In this document: positions 45,549 to 56,479 of the stretch, one piece after another
How positions within the stretch are numbered: position 1 is the stretch's first letter
How the letters are laid out: each line of letters starts with the position of its first letter
DNA from: Leidyana gryllorum EB-2025a
Taxonomy: Eukaryota > Apicomplexa
Reading direction: 5' to 3'
Assembly (NCBI GenBank): GCA_048772705.1
Contig: JBLWGC010000186.1
Location: 1-64,000, forward strand
Length of the DNA stretch: 64,000 bases
Translations under genes and position numbers: made by a program
The notes under the pieces: generated by a model
The model's database searches: none
What the model was told of the DNA's origin: nothing
Seen by the model: only the letters and a program-made list of their open reading frames with translations

Positions 45549-48500
45549 CTATCGCTGATTGGTAGTTTCTGAGTTGAAATCCGTCCATTGATCGTTCTCC
45601 CAACCCATATCAACGTCAAAATCCAGGTCCAAGTGGCTGTATAAGCCTTCTTCTTCTGAGTACTCCTGGGCTGCCTGAGCAGCCCCGCTGGCTCTAGTCG
45701 GGGCTAGTGGCATGGGATCTATAGCCATTCCCACGCACTCTCCGATCACTTGACACTTTTGCAGTACCTGCATCGTGGCCCACTGACCCATTCCGTGGGT
45801 TCCTCCCTGTAACGAGTGGTCGTCAACGTGTTGGGCCAGAACTCACCTCGTGACCAATACTGTCGGGACCCCAGACAGCCAGAATGTTCTCCAGGACACC
45901 TTGAATTGAATGCTTCAACGCCGCATTTATGGGCAGTTCAAAGTCGAAGAGATCTAAGGAGCAAAGTGGGCAGCAATGTCCGAGAAGTGCCTCACTTAGA
46001 AGAGCTACCGATCGCAAGAGATCGCACATTGACGCTGCGAAAGGCATAGAATAAGGCGCGCCGCACAAATCCAGAATGGACTCTAAGGTTTCCCGTAGTA
46101 AAGTGACATCGAAACAAGGTAACAGTTCCCGGACCATATTGAAAACTAGTTTGTACCCTGTGAAAGAAGAGGCGGCGTGTCGAAGCCCCGTGATGACGAT
46201 CAATGTCTCTCACCTGGGATGATTGAGATCTTCCAATCCGCTTCCCCAGCCCTCCAGGGTACGTTGACCTTGTTTATCGTACATTCGAAGTCGCGATCTG
46301 CAATTCCCATTTGAGCAATTGCAACTTGCAGGACTCGACGGCGCTGATTCTGAGTTTCTTCCGTCGCTATGCTGGGTCCTCCAAAGCTCTCTTCCAAGAG
46401 ACGTCTGTGAGATCGCGTTGTCGATCGATGTTGTATGAGAAACTCACTTGAAGAGTGACATAACGAGCACGCGTTTCCGAGGATGCCACATGGAGATTCG
46501 CTGCGAAAAAGTGAGTTTGAGGGCGGAGACCGGAATGTGGGCGCTCACCATCAAGACAGAGAGAAGGGCGGGGGTGACATTGTTGACGGGGTCAGGTCGA
46601 GCAGATGGGTATGTGGGGCTTGGGGAGTTATCATTGGTGGGTTCCGCGAGCAGTCCGCTGCTGTCGGCATTGAAGTTGCTGTTAGGCTTGCGGTACACAT
46701 CCTCGGGAAGAAGAACTTCGTCGAAAAAACGGAGTACGGCCGAAGCACCAGCGGAACTACCGATGCGCAGCGACATTAGCATAACGGAGTGGTCGCTGAA
46801 GGGGTCATCCATTTGTCTTCGCGCGAGGTGGTAAATCTCAAAGAGATCTCTGCGAGCGATTCGTTTATAACTTTCGATAGCGTCAGCGCAACTGCTGAAC
46901 ATTTCCTGCAGTTTGGCACATTGCGTTCTATCTTCGGGCTTGAAGGCCCGTAATCTCGAGCCCTCGTGAGGGTCTTTATAGACGTTGCTTTCCAGCATAC
47001 TCGGAACTTGGCTCCTCGCTATGTAGGAGGAAACGACCGATGCCGCCAAGCGAGGCCGTTTGGGCGTCACGCCTTCGCCATTCGCAGTGGTTGTCGGGAG
47101 AAGGAGCTCCGTTTCGTTGATTCGAATCGACGGAGTCGGGGCCCCGCTGAACGAACGTTTGCGTACTCCTCCGGTGGCGCTCGGAGCCATAGTGGGCAGC
47201 CTCGACGACCTCAAGTGAGACTCAGCCGCAGCGCTGGGAACATTGTGTGTCGGATAACTGCCACCATTTGGGGCGAAAGGGGCATTGTGCTGGTGGTGGT
47301 CGGATTCTCCCCCGTTACGACGGAGATCGACTTGCGTGTCTTCATCAATATCGTCATCATCGTCATCATCGTCGTCGTCATCGTCGTCATCGTCATCATC
47401 GTCGTCAGAGTTCATGGGAACAGCAGAAAAATGTACGCCCGCTGTTATAACGCTACGCAGTCGTGTGTCTTGTTGGAACTGTTCGTCTTCTTGTGGTTCC
47501 GGGGGTTTCCACGTGACGGTCTCTTCTTGAGCAGCCTGGCGCTGCAAATGTTGTACAACGAGCTCATAATTGGTGAGTGTGGTCAACATGATGATGAGCT
47601 CCACCAATTTGCCAACCGGCATATCGGTTGGCTGATTAGGAATTCTCGGACACACCAAGAATTCGAACAGTTGATCGAGCAACTGTGTCTCCCGAATCGC
47701 ATCCATGGGGGGTAATACCAGTTTGGTACTTCCTCGTCTATCACTCTCGTCTTCAGCCTCTTCGGCAATCACTTCTTCGTCCCCGGCTTGCGAGGCCGAC
47801 GGTAAGTTCCAAAACACCGGAAGAGAAGCCTTAGCCTTCACCTCCGCGGCGACCGGCCAATCGATCTCCTGAATGATCTCGCTGGGGGGCCGTTCCATGT
47901 CTCCCATCATGTGTGCGTGTTCGACGACTGCCAGGCCACTGAGGTCTTCGTTTTCATCGGTTCCGCCGAAAGCTCCCCCGAAACAGCTATCATCTCGGAG
48001 CATCTCACTCTCCCAGCTGAAGTGGGGGTTGAGAGCCTCGTTGGGAGTAATTTCCTGCATTTGATCCTCAATGTTTAGGGCTTGTGGGGGCAACGGGGTA
48101 GCCTCCTGGAACAACAGAAGCGTTCGATGCTTCTCGAACCTGCGGTTCACTCGGGCCAGGGCATCACAGATGTGTGTCAACGCCTCGCCGCTGATCACCA
48201 GCCGCCCTCTTTCATCAGTATCTCGAAGGTTCTTGAACAACTCAAACAAGTCAGGGTAATTAGGAAGGGCAGTGCAGAGTAATAATCGATCTGCGCAAGC
48301 AAACTCCGCCTTGGTCTCTCTCAAGTTGCGGAAGATCAGTTGAGCCAATCGTCGACAACTGGAGAACTCAGCCTGGCAATAGGGCAAAAAATGCAGAAGG
48401 GCTTGGGCGTAACAATAGGCGTTTTCGGCATGACACAAGAGACGCGAGATATTGTGGGGATCTCGATCGCCAAACTCGTAGGTATCGTCTTCCACCAGGA

Positions 48501-49586
48501 ATTCAACTAAAAGTTCTCCAAATGCTTTGGTGAAGATCGAGAAATGTGCAGTGATTTCAGAGAGTTGACCTTTGCTCGACACCTTGAAACCGTCGCTCAG
48601 TCGCTCGTGCCGCTCACAGTAGTCCTGGAGAAATGCACCCAGAAACTCACTACCTCTATTACGGTCGTAAAGCCTCCGTAATGTCTCCACAACCTGAGGA
48701 TCGCGTAACAGCGCCCAATAAAACGCCGGTGGTGTCCAGCCACCCTCTTGTTCAGCCAGCATCTGCTTGAAGGGGTCCGGCTGGAAATTCTGCGACAGAA
48801 TCAAACACAGACCTTCTGTCAGCTGCCATCCGATCAAACATTTCGTTTCCAAGATAACCAGTCGACCACTCACATAATCACTGGCAGTAAAAGCATTGCG
48901 ACCTCCGCCCGGCCCCGACGTCATTGACGTCAGCGGCTGCGGCCGCTGCTGCTGCTGCTGCTGCGAGTCGGAGGAAGAAGTGTTCATGTTGTTGGCGCTG
49001 CTGTTGGTCCCTGTCGCACTGACTCCTACGCCCCGCGATGTGCTAGGCGACTCTCCATCGACCGGTGGACCCGCACCACCAGCCACCATCCTAGCTCCCC
49101 CCTCGCCACCTCCTCCGAGCAGCATATCCTGAACCTCGTCAAGTTCTCGACACCATTCCGCCAGCAGCTCGCAAACTTTGGCCAACCCGGTGTAGTTCCG
49201 AATCAATTCCGAGACCGCCCCCTGCAGGCAGCAAACAGAGTCAGTGAGTGAGTGAGTGAGTGAAAGATTGTGCAGTGGGCGAGCGGAAGACGGGGGAGAG
49301 TGCCGAGTGGGGGGGACAGCAGATGGACAGCCAGCCCCCTCCTCATGATACTGCTCGTCTCTCCATCTCAGGTGACGACAATCGTTCCGAATGTAACGCT
49401 TCCGCTGCTCACCAGTTCGATAGAGTGGATGAGATCCAGGGGTGGGTCTTTATATGGGTCGATTCCCTGTGCTAAGAGCGTTTCATTGATATGGCGTTCC
49501 ACCGCCCCGCTTATGAGGGGGTCCATGATGGCATCCTCCGCCTCCAGGAGGCGGTTCCAGGCGGTGCCAGCCTCCTGCTGAGTCAT
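45549..49586 (-). CDS. NELF-C/D (TH1)-like protein, 1235 residues
   Basis: Five exons (49586-49413, 49221-46448, 46404-46214, 46157-45847, 45806-45549). The N-terminal half matches the TH1/NELF-C/D pattern: IRNYTGLAKVCELLAEW, ITAHFSIFTKAFGELLVE, SRLLCHAENAYCYAQALLHF, then CRRLAQLIFRNLR and NYPDLFELFKNLRDT. The next part (LLDQLFEFLVCPRIP, then LVELIIMLTTLTNYELV) continues that helical fold. It is about twice the animal length, with insertions rich in Gly/Ser/Gln and a run of about 20 Asp. The C-terminal part (LKLTFSQRISMWHPRKRV onward) is helical. NELF-C/D belongs to the Pol II pausing factor. The assignment is by motif order. Confidence 0.65.
47350..47410. repeat. Coding (GAY)n poly-Asp tract
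   Basis: About 20 consecutive Asp codons (ATC/GTC on plus) inside the NELF-C/D-like CDS, mixed GAT/GAC. Confidence 0.95.
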
Positions 49587-49651
49587 ATCACCTCATCTGT
49601 GAGCTTTATCTGGTGAGACAGACCTCCTTTACACACCAAAAAAGTGGGTTT

Positions 49652-52600
49652 TTACTCAATTCCTTCAGTGGTGACAACAAGTTGACTGGGGGCACTAAAT
49701 GCAGAGGACAGATTGGAATCGGGAGACTGAGTATCATCAGAGGTGCCATGGGGAGAGGTAGAATTGGCTGAAGAGGTACTGATCGAGTCAAAGGCGCCAC
49801 CGGGGGGAGAAACCGCAACAGATGCTGATGTGCTGGTTCGATGGTTCATGAACGCCTCGAACCCGCTTCGCACATGGGAAGCCCAGTGCTCTTCTTCGGC
49901 ACGAGACGTTACACACGTCTTCCACATCACACGCTCAGGTGCTGATAAGACATTGCACAGTGCTTCTCGAGCAAAATGAATGTTCAAACGTTTCCCATCT
50001 TCCGCCATATATAAGCAAGTTCGCTGTCGGACATGAGAGAGAGACAATGAGGAGCAGTCTGTCGTCTCGAACACTTACCCGTCTGTCGGACGCCAGCTCG
50101 CCAGCCTCTCCGTTGACAGGTAGATCGATGAGATAGTAGGACTGATTCGCAATCAACTGGTCCCGATCTTTCGTCATGTACTCCCCGGGCCACAACCGCT
50201 CGGCCTGACGCACCAATTCGTCACCCAAATGTTCCAACTTGTTGTCCGTCAGCGTCCGAGAGATCAACTTGTGGCCAACGGCATTACTCTGCGACAGAGA
50301 GTGAGCGACGGAATTGGACAGGGGGGGGCAAGAGAAGGGGAGTAGTCTCTGTGTAAAGACGCGACCACCACCGTCGTTGACGCGACACGACATTTAGTTT
50401 TCGTCACGTTGCTCACCTCAAAAGCTTCGTGGCAACCAGCCACAAGGTGAAGAGGTATTGGGACCGCGTGAACTTGAGTGTGCATTGCTCTTGTCACTTT
50501 CATGGGTGAGTAGCGTTCAAAGAAGACGAGAGCGAAGCCCTGAGGAGGAGAGAGAGAAGGTGGACCGACCGCGGCCGGGATGCTGATTCACTCACCTGGG
50601 AGGCGAGATAGTGACGCAAATCACGCATAACCTTCGATAACTCTTGGAGGACCACAGTGGGGAAGAGAGCGACACATGGCTGATGCGACACTGGCAACAG
50701 CATCAGGTGCTGAGGGACAATGCCGCCTCGTGCGATAGCAATATAAACCTGCGTTGAAAGAAGCGACATTGTTTGAGAGGCTCGAGTTGTCAAGTTGTGT
50801 CAATCTCACCTTGTCTGCCACAGAGACAATGAGCTTCTTCTCGCATGAGGGATTGAAAAGACAGAACCAACAATCTGTGAGTGAGAAGGTGAAGGCTGAT
50901 ATGTTTGCTGTTTGTGTGACTGCAAAATTACCTGAGTGCGGTCGCACGTCAATCGGCACGGCTTGTAGGCGGTCGATAGCTGTTGTTGGAGCGATCGGCT
51001 CGTTGTCCATAGAGTTCGAGGTGTTCGCAGCTGTCTCGTTGGATGAAGCCGTTCCCCAGCGGGTGTCTGGAACGGGTAAGGGATCATGTTCGTACTTGGT
51101 AGCTTTGTCAATGGCGATCTCGCGCACACGCGTTTGGTCCTGAATGTTAGCGTACACAAGTCGGAGGGTCCGGCCAAATAGGTTGATGTTTTCAGCAGTG
51201 AAAGCTGCCTCTGCATCCTGTGCGCGTTCAAAGGTAACCCATCTGGTAGACAAAGAGAAGAAGGAGAGAGTGAAAGGGCAGACAGATAACGAGCTGCTTA
51301 CGCTCGACCAGCGATACGCGAGCCGTTGCCTCCATGGCCAAAGCGTGGCAGGCGAACGTCTAGAATTGGACCAAAAGCACCAAGACAACGGAAGAGCTCC
51401 TCTTTGGTTGCTGCATAGGGGACATTGGAGACGTAGAGAACCCTGGCGCCCTCTTCCTGGCTGCCAGTGTCCACTGGGGGCGCCCAAGTGCTGGACTCCT
51501 TGCCGGAGGAGGACTGCTTCCAAGAGTCAGAAGATGACTGCTGTTGTTGTTTGTTGGTTGGAACAGAGAGGACGGTAGGAGGAGGTCGTTCTGGGGGGGG
51601 TGTGGTGGTCTCTTCGGAAGCAGGCTGCTGACGCCACCAGTTCTCGGGTGGTACACCCCACCCATTAGATTTCGGAGGAGAAGACCAGCCAGTAGATGAC
51701 TGCGAGAGACGAGACCATCGAGATACAGCGGGCGGTCGATCTGTGCGAGCCCGCTTGGCCGATGGGTGCAGATCGCTGGCTGCTGACGAAGAGTCAAGAG
51801 AGAAAGGTGACTTGGACAGGACGACCTTGTCCTTCTCTGTCCACGGAATTAATCGGAGCGAGTGCGCAAACTTGCGGTTCTCAGCAGGCAAATCTGCAGG
51901 CGCGCCCACTGATACTCTGGAAGGCATTGGGCCCAATGCTATGAAGCGGGAAACGGCGTCCACTGCAAATCCAGGGATGAGTGACAAGTGGAACATAATC
52001 AAATCAAAAGGACAATGGAAAACGAGGACAGGCAGGTAGGTACGAACTGATAAGCCAAAGTCACCAAGCGGGACGGGTCGATGGAGCGATGGATCACCGC
52101 CTCTCTCGCAATGTCTCTCTCTCTATCTCTATCTCTCGTCGATCGAGATCGATAGATCGCGCACGCGCGCGCGCGGAGAAAGAGAGGCAGATCGCATAGG
52201 TCAAATGGAAAGTGCAAAAGAAGGGGTGCAGGCAGGCAATGGCACAAGTGCTGCTTACCTTTGCCAGCTTTGAAGGGCGGCCGCTCATAGAAAGCTTGCG
52301 GGCCGCCAACCGCCACATAGTAACGGGCAGGTAGAAGTTTATTGGCGAAGCTAGCAGCCGCCCGCGCCAGAGAAGGCTCATCGTTGTGAAGCTGCAGTAG
52401 ATGGTCGAGTTGAAGCCTGTCACTATCATTCAGGCCATTGGCAATGTTGTCGGGCCAAGCGGTCATCAGACAAAGGTCCATCACCTCGTCATCGGGACTG
52501 TTTTGGTACTGTTCCCAGTCGACACCTGTGAGGAACGCGATACGTAGATCCTTGACCACCTTTCGCCCGCACGATCCCAGCAGACTAATCTGTGGAGTCA

Positions 52601-52904
52601 GGTCCTCCACGCCTTCGGGGTACGCACGACGCAATTGAGCCCCCAGTGTCTCTGGCCTCGGTCGGTCCAGGATCAGTAACTGACTCACAGGCAGCTCATC
52701 ACCCAATAGTTCTGCGGCTTGAGCCTTCAATGTGACGGCATCTGCTGCTCGAGAGTATATAGGCCCGAAGAAGTCACCCAGACAAATGCAAAGGTCGTAT
52801 GGCCCGTAGCGTTCTACAGCAACCTGCAAGTTCTCTCTGAACGTTGCCTGGGCGCCGCCAACTTCGCCCCAAACCAACACGCGCCGAGCCAATTGCTGAC
52901 TCAT
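49652..52904 (-). CDS. CWF19L1/Drn1-like splicing protein with inserted RRM
   Basis: Eight exons (52904-52259, 51962-51302, 51242-50932, 50874-50810, 50748-50596, 50539-50417, 50288-50079, 50023-49652); 846 residues. The N-terminal phosphoesterase-like domain of CWF19L1 is clear (RVLVWGEVGGAQATF, YDLCICLGDFFG, LLPARYYVAVGG, SRFIALGPMP). A Pro/Ser linker and then an RRM follow (RVLYVSNVPYAATKEELFRC, then TLRLVYANI). The CwfJ C1 domain (DCWFCLFNPSCEKKLIVSV, VPQHLMLLPVSHQP, ALVFFERYSP) and C2 domain (GKRLNIHFAREALCNVL, RVMWKTCV) complete it. The family acts in spliceosome and intron-lariat turnover. The 57-nt exon 3/4 intron is frame-neutral. Confidence 0.85.
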
Positions 52905-52938
52905 CCCCAATTTTTTCCGAACCACAAACTACTAACTA

Positions 52939-54186
52939 CTACTGGGCTGGCTGCTGCCCACTATTACCATTCTGGGGGACATTGGAGATGCGAAACAGAA
53001 GGGGTATCACAGCTCCCCGTGCTCCCACTGAATATCGCCTGCTTCGGCACGCAAACTCCACCGTGTGCGCAGCTGGGACAAATCGACCAGTGAGGTAGAA
53101 ATCCACACTCAGGTGCTCTTCCGCTTTCGCCATTCGAGCCACAATCCGCGCCAATGCTCTCACTGGCATCTCACCACTCACCACCAGATATGGGCACTCC
53201 AAAACTCCCAATCCAATAGCTTTGGGACATGCCGGACTGACCGAGGGGGCGGGGGAGAGATTGGCCATTGCATCCACCATTGAAGAGTCACTCACTCTGG
53301 TTGTATCGCCAGCTTCACAAAACTGGAGTCCCTCAGAACTCCCACTGCAGGCGAGAAGAAAAGTTCGCCCTCGATATGGAGGGATGGATTGAATATACTT
53401 ACGAACTTTGGGAATCTGATGTCTCTCAGCTTGTACCACTTTAATTGGTTTATTGTCTTCTTTCACTATCCGAGGCGACTCTGGGGGCTCCGTTTCGTCA
53501 GCGAAACGTCCCAAATATTGCCATAGGTTGGCACGCATCCGAGTGTCGCATTTCTTGAACGTCGGGAACAGCTTGTCGACCAAATTCTGTAGTCGGCCAT
53601 CAGACCTGGGGGCAGATGATGGTGCAACCGCGGCAAAACCACTCACACAATGGCGTCCAGCAGATTCCCCTCGATACTGATGCTGCACCTAAAGCGGGTT
53701 TTGAGAGTGGGTGGGTGTGTGTGTGTTAGAGGGCGGGAGGGGTTCGCTTCAGTGGCACCCGTGCTAAGGGGGTTCGCCTGATGCGGTTCCCAACTCACTT
53801 GGGACAGTTAGAGGAGTTGCCGATTAGATGTTTCAGAATACAAACTCGACAGTCTGCCCGTACGGTGTTCACCTATACTGAGTTGGTCGTCTCTTACACG
53901 TGTGCAAACACTCTTTGATGGTAGCAGCGTTACGGAAGAATCCTCCGCACAGAGAACAGATCAAACAGTCGGCAAGTACACGCACTTTGAACGAGACCTG
54001 CGATAGCAGCTGTGCCCATGAAGAAGCCGTTGTCGATCATACATCGAGGCCTTCAGCCGATTGAAAGGTGTTCACGTCATGTTCACGGTCATAGGTGATG
54101 GCAATCTGCTGATTCCGGCACAGTAAGTTCTCTTGATAGTCATTGTCAGGAATGGGGAGAATCTGAGGTCCCACAGAGTGCCGCAT
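52939..54186 (-). CDS. Polycomb group RING finger (PCGF)-like protein
   Basis: Seven exons (54186-54043, 53997-53898, 53853-53799, 53688-53647, 53605-53403, 53344-53296, 53236-52939); 296 residues. The RING is very PCGF-like: ICSLCGGFFRNAATIKECLH, then TYCRVCI and NCPKC, followed by the SDGRLQNLVDKLFPTF element that PCGF proteins carry after the RING. The C-terminus resembles a RAWUL ubiquitin-like fold (CPYLVVSGEMPVRALARIVA). PCGF proteins pair with RING1 in PRC1 to ubiquitinate H2A. The RING is split by three introns. Exon 1 depends on a weak GTATGA donor. It starts 33 bp from the divergent phosphatase gene. Confidence 0.72.
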
Positions 54187-54219
54187 AGCAAGAACGAGCC
54201 TAAAAAACACAGACCCCAA
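54187..54219. promoter_or_regulatory. 33-bp divergent start region
   Basis: ATGs of the PCGF-like (54186, minus) and phosphatase (54220, plus) genes are 33 bp apart. Confidence 0.35.
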
Positions 54220-56450
54220 ATGGCAGGAGATATTGTGGACGACGAGGTACCATCAGGGGATGTGGAGCGTAGTCGCAGGCCAAGTATGGCCTCCCCGGTC
54301 CCCGGGGGCAACGAGACGGTCGACCGATACAAGGTCACGGACGAAGACTTTGAGACGTTGCAGAGCTTTAATTGGTCAGCTACCAAACCCGAGATATTGA
54401 GCGACTTGGAGTTCATCTCCACCCTCCCCAAGAATGCTGCTCTCGACTACGATGCCCTCGGCCCAAGTTTGTAAGTATACCCAATCTCGCACGATCCATG
54501 CCCCCAACCTGCAGACCCCCAAAAGACTCTGATGCTCCCGTTAAGACTCTCTTCATTGACCTAGATGAGACTATAGCTCACACTTGCCTGGGCGGTGTCC
54601 CAAAACCGCGCTCCCCCGACCTCATCTTTACCTCTGAAGGCGATGGCGCCGTCGTAAGCGCACCCTCCAAAATCACATCCCCCATCCTCCCTCCCCAGGC
54701 CAATGTGTATTTCCGGCCGTGGGTCTCCGATTTCCTCAAAGTTGTCTCCGAGTACTTCGAAGTAATTCTCTTCACCGCAAGTCTCAAACCCTATGCTGAC
54801 TTGGTGAGAACAATCAAACGCCGTTGCTCAATCTCACTTTCAGATTGTCGATGAGCTGGATACCGAAAAACGTATCCGACATCGGCTCTATCGGGAGCAC
54901 TGCACTCAATATGGCTCAACTGACATCTTTTTCAAGGTATGTCGCTTGCCTCTATGTGTCTGGCGCCGCTAACAGCCCCGCTCTGCACCACACACGTGTG
55001 TCCCAAACACGGAGACGTGGTGTGTGTAGACTGTGTTCCGGTGTCCACGACGATGTGGGATGCCCCGGTCGGGAGAGCCGCTGCGGGGTGCTGTAGACTG
55101 CTGCAGAGTGATGCATACTGCGCTGTCCCAATTATGTTATTTGCTATGACAAGCAGTGCACACTGAACGGAAGATTGACAACGTCGTTTTCGTTTCAGGA
55201 TATTCATGGTACCGGAAGAGCCTTGGAAGACTCGATTGTTGTTGATAATCGTTTGATATCATTCGGTTTGAACCTGGAGAACGGAATCTTTGTTTCGGTG
55301 AGTCGCAATGTTCTGCCAATGCGAGATTGTATGCTTGCTTTTGCCGCAGTCCTTTTCTGGCCAATCGGATGACACTGAGTTGCTGCATTTGTTGCCTTTA
55401 CTGATAGCGCTGTCGCGCCAAGAGGACGTGCGAGTATCATTGAACCAGAGTTACCGGCTGGCCGAGATAGTTGAGAGGTTCAGGATTGATAATGGGAGCG
55501 GAAACTCGTCGCACGAAGATGTAGATGAAGGCCAAGGAGCGAGCGGTCTGAGTCATCGACGTTCGATCTCACCGGATTTGGCATCTCGTTTGCTGGCAAT
55601 CGGGTCTCCGACTGCCCATCAATTACAGGGTGGCGACCGTTTGGGCATCCACGCGGCGGCAACAGCGGTGATAGGTGCTTTTGGCCCTACGACCAGCCCT
55701 GCCTTGACTGATCCGCCCACAAGTGCGTCCGACATAGGTGCTGCTGACGACGATTTGTCACATCAATTCGTCCTGGAGTCCATACAGCCAACACCTATGG
55801 TTGATCTGCCGGGTCTGGAGATAGTTTCGAACACTGGTGGCGAAGACATCCGGCGAGTGTCGTCGGAGCAGAGCCGGTCGCTGGACCATCGTCATAACTC
55901 CCAACGTTCTGGCTCCCGGCATCTGGCAGCACTGAGTCGCATTGCCCCGGCGTTTCCAGAGGAGCCTAAAGAGGGTCGTTGTTTGAAGAAGCCGTCGCGA
56001 ATAGAGTGTCACAGTCGATCAGAGTCAAGCATTAGTTCTCGGCGGATGGTATTGCCTCCTAATGCTCCGCAACGTCGACGTTGGGGTCGTGTCCCTTTGA
56101 CGCCGAAAGGTCCCAGTTCTGGTACTGCTGTGACTCGCTGTTCTCTGCCGCCTGTGGTGAGTGCAACACTGCCTATGACACTTAGCAGTGATTTTGGGGC
56201 TTCTGCAAGTAGTCCACGATTGGACACGAACTCGACACATCGATTACGGCCGATCACGCCAGCCGCGTTCACAGTGACTTCCACCCGGTGGCAATCAGTG
56301 TCGCCCACCAACCCTCATTCTGCACACTGGTCTCAGAAGGTTCTGACACCATCACCACTTTTACGTTTGGGCACAAGTGTAGTGCCATCAACAAGTAGTC
56401 TGAGAGCGCAAACCCCCCCTGTCTGGAAACAACGTCTGCCCCTTTACTAA
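54220..56450 (+). CDS. NIF/SCP-type (CTD-like) phosphatase, 610 residues
   Basis: Five exons (54220-54470, 54515-54803, 54844-54936, 55199-55297, 55350-56450). The catalytic HAD motif is LFIDLDETIAHTCLGG (D-x-D-x-T). VYFRPWVSDFLKVVSEYFEV, then ILFTASLKPYAD, DSIVVDNRLISFGLNLENGI and DDTELLHLLPLL follow in the SCP/Dullard order. A ~350-residue Ser/Arg/Pro-rich disordered tail follows. Such enzymes dephosphorylate the Pol II CTD or lipin-type substrates. A non-catalytic N-terminus of ~100 residues is Asp/Ser-rich. The 262-nt fourth intron is long for this locus. It is followed 29 nt later by the TPR gene. Confidence 0.85.
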
Positions 56451-56479
56451 CGACTTTTTTTCCTGTCGCGTCCACCAAT

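Noticed and set aside
46966-47715. 249-codon plus ORF antisense to the NELF-like gene
   Set aside because: Its Ile/Val run is the complement of the poly-Asp tract; the minus frame carries conserved motifs.
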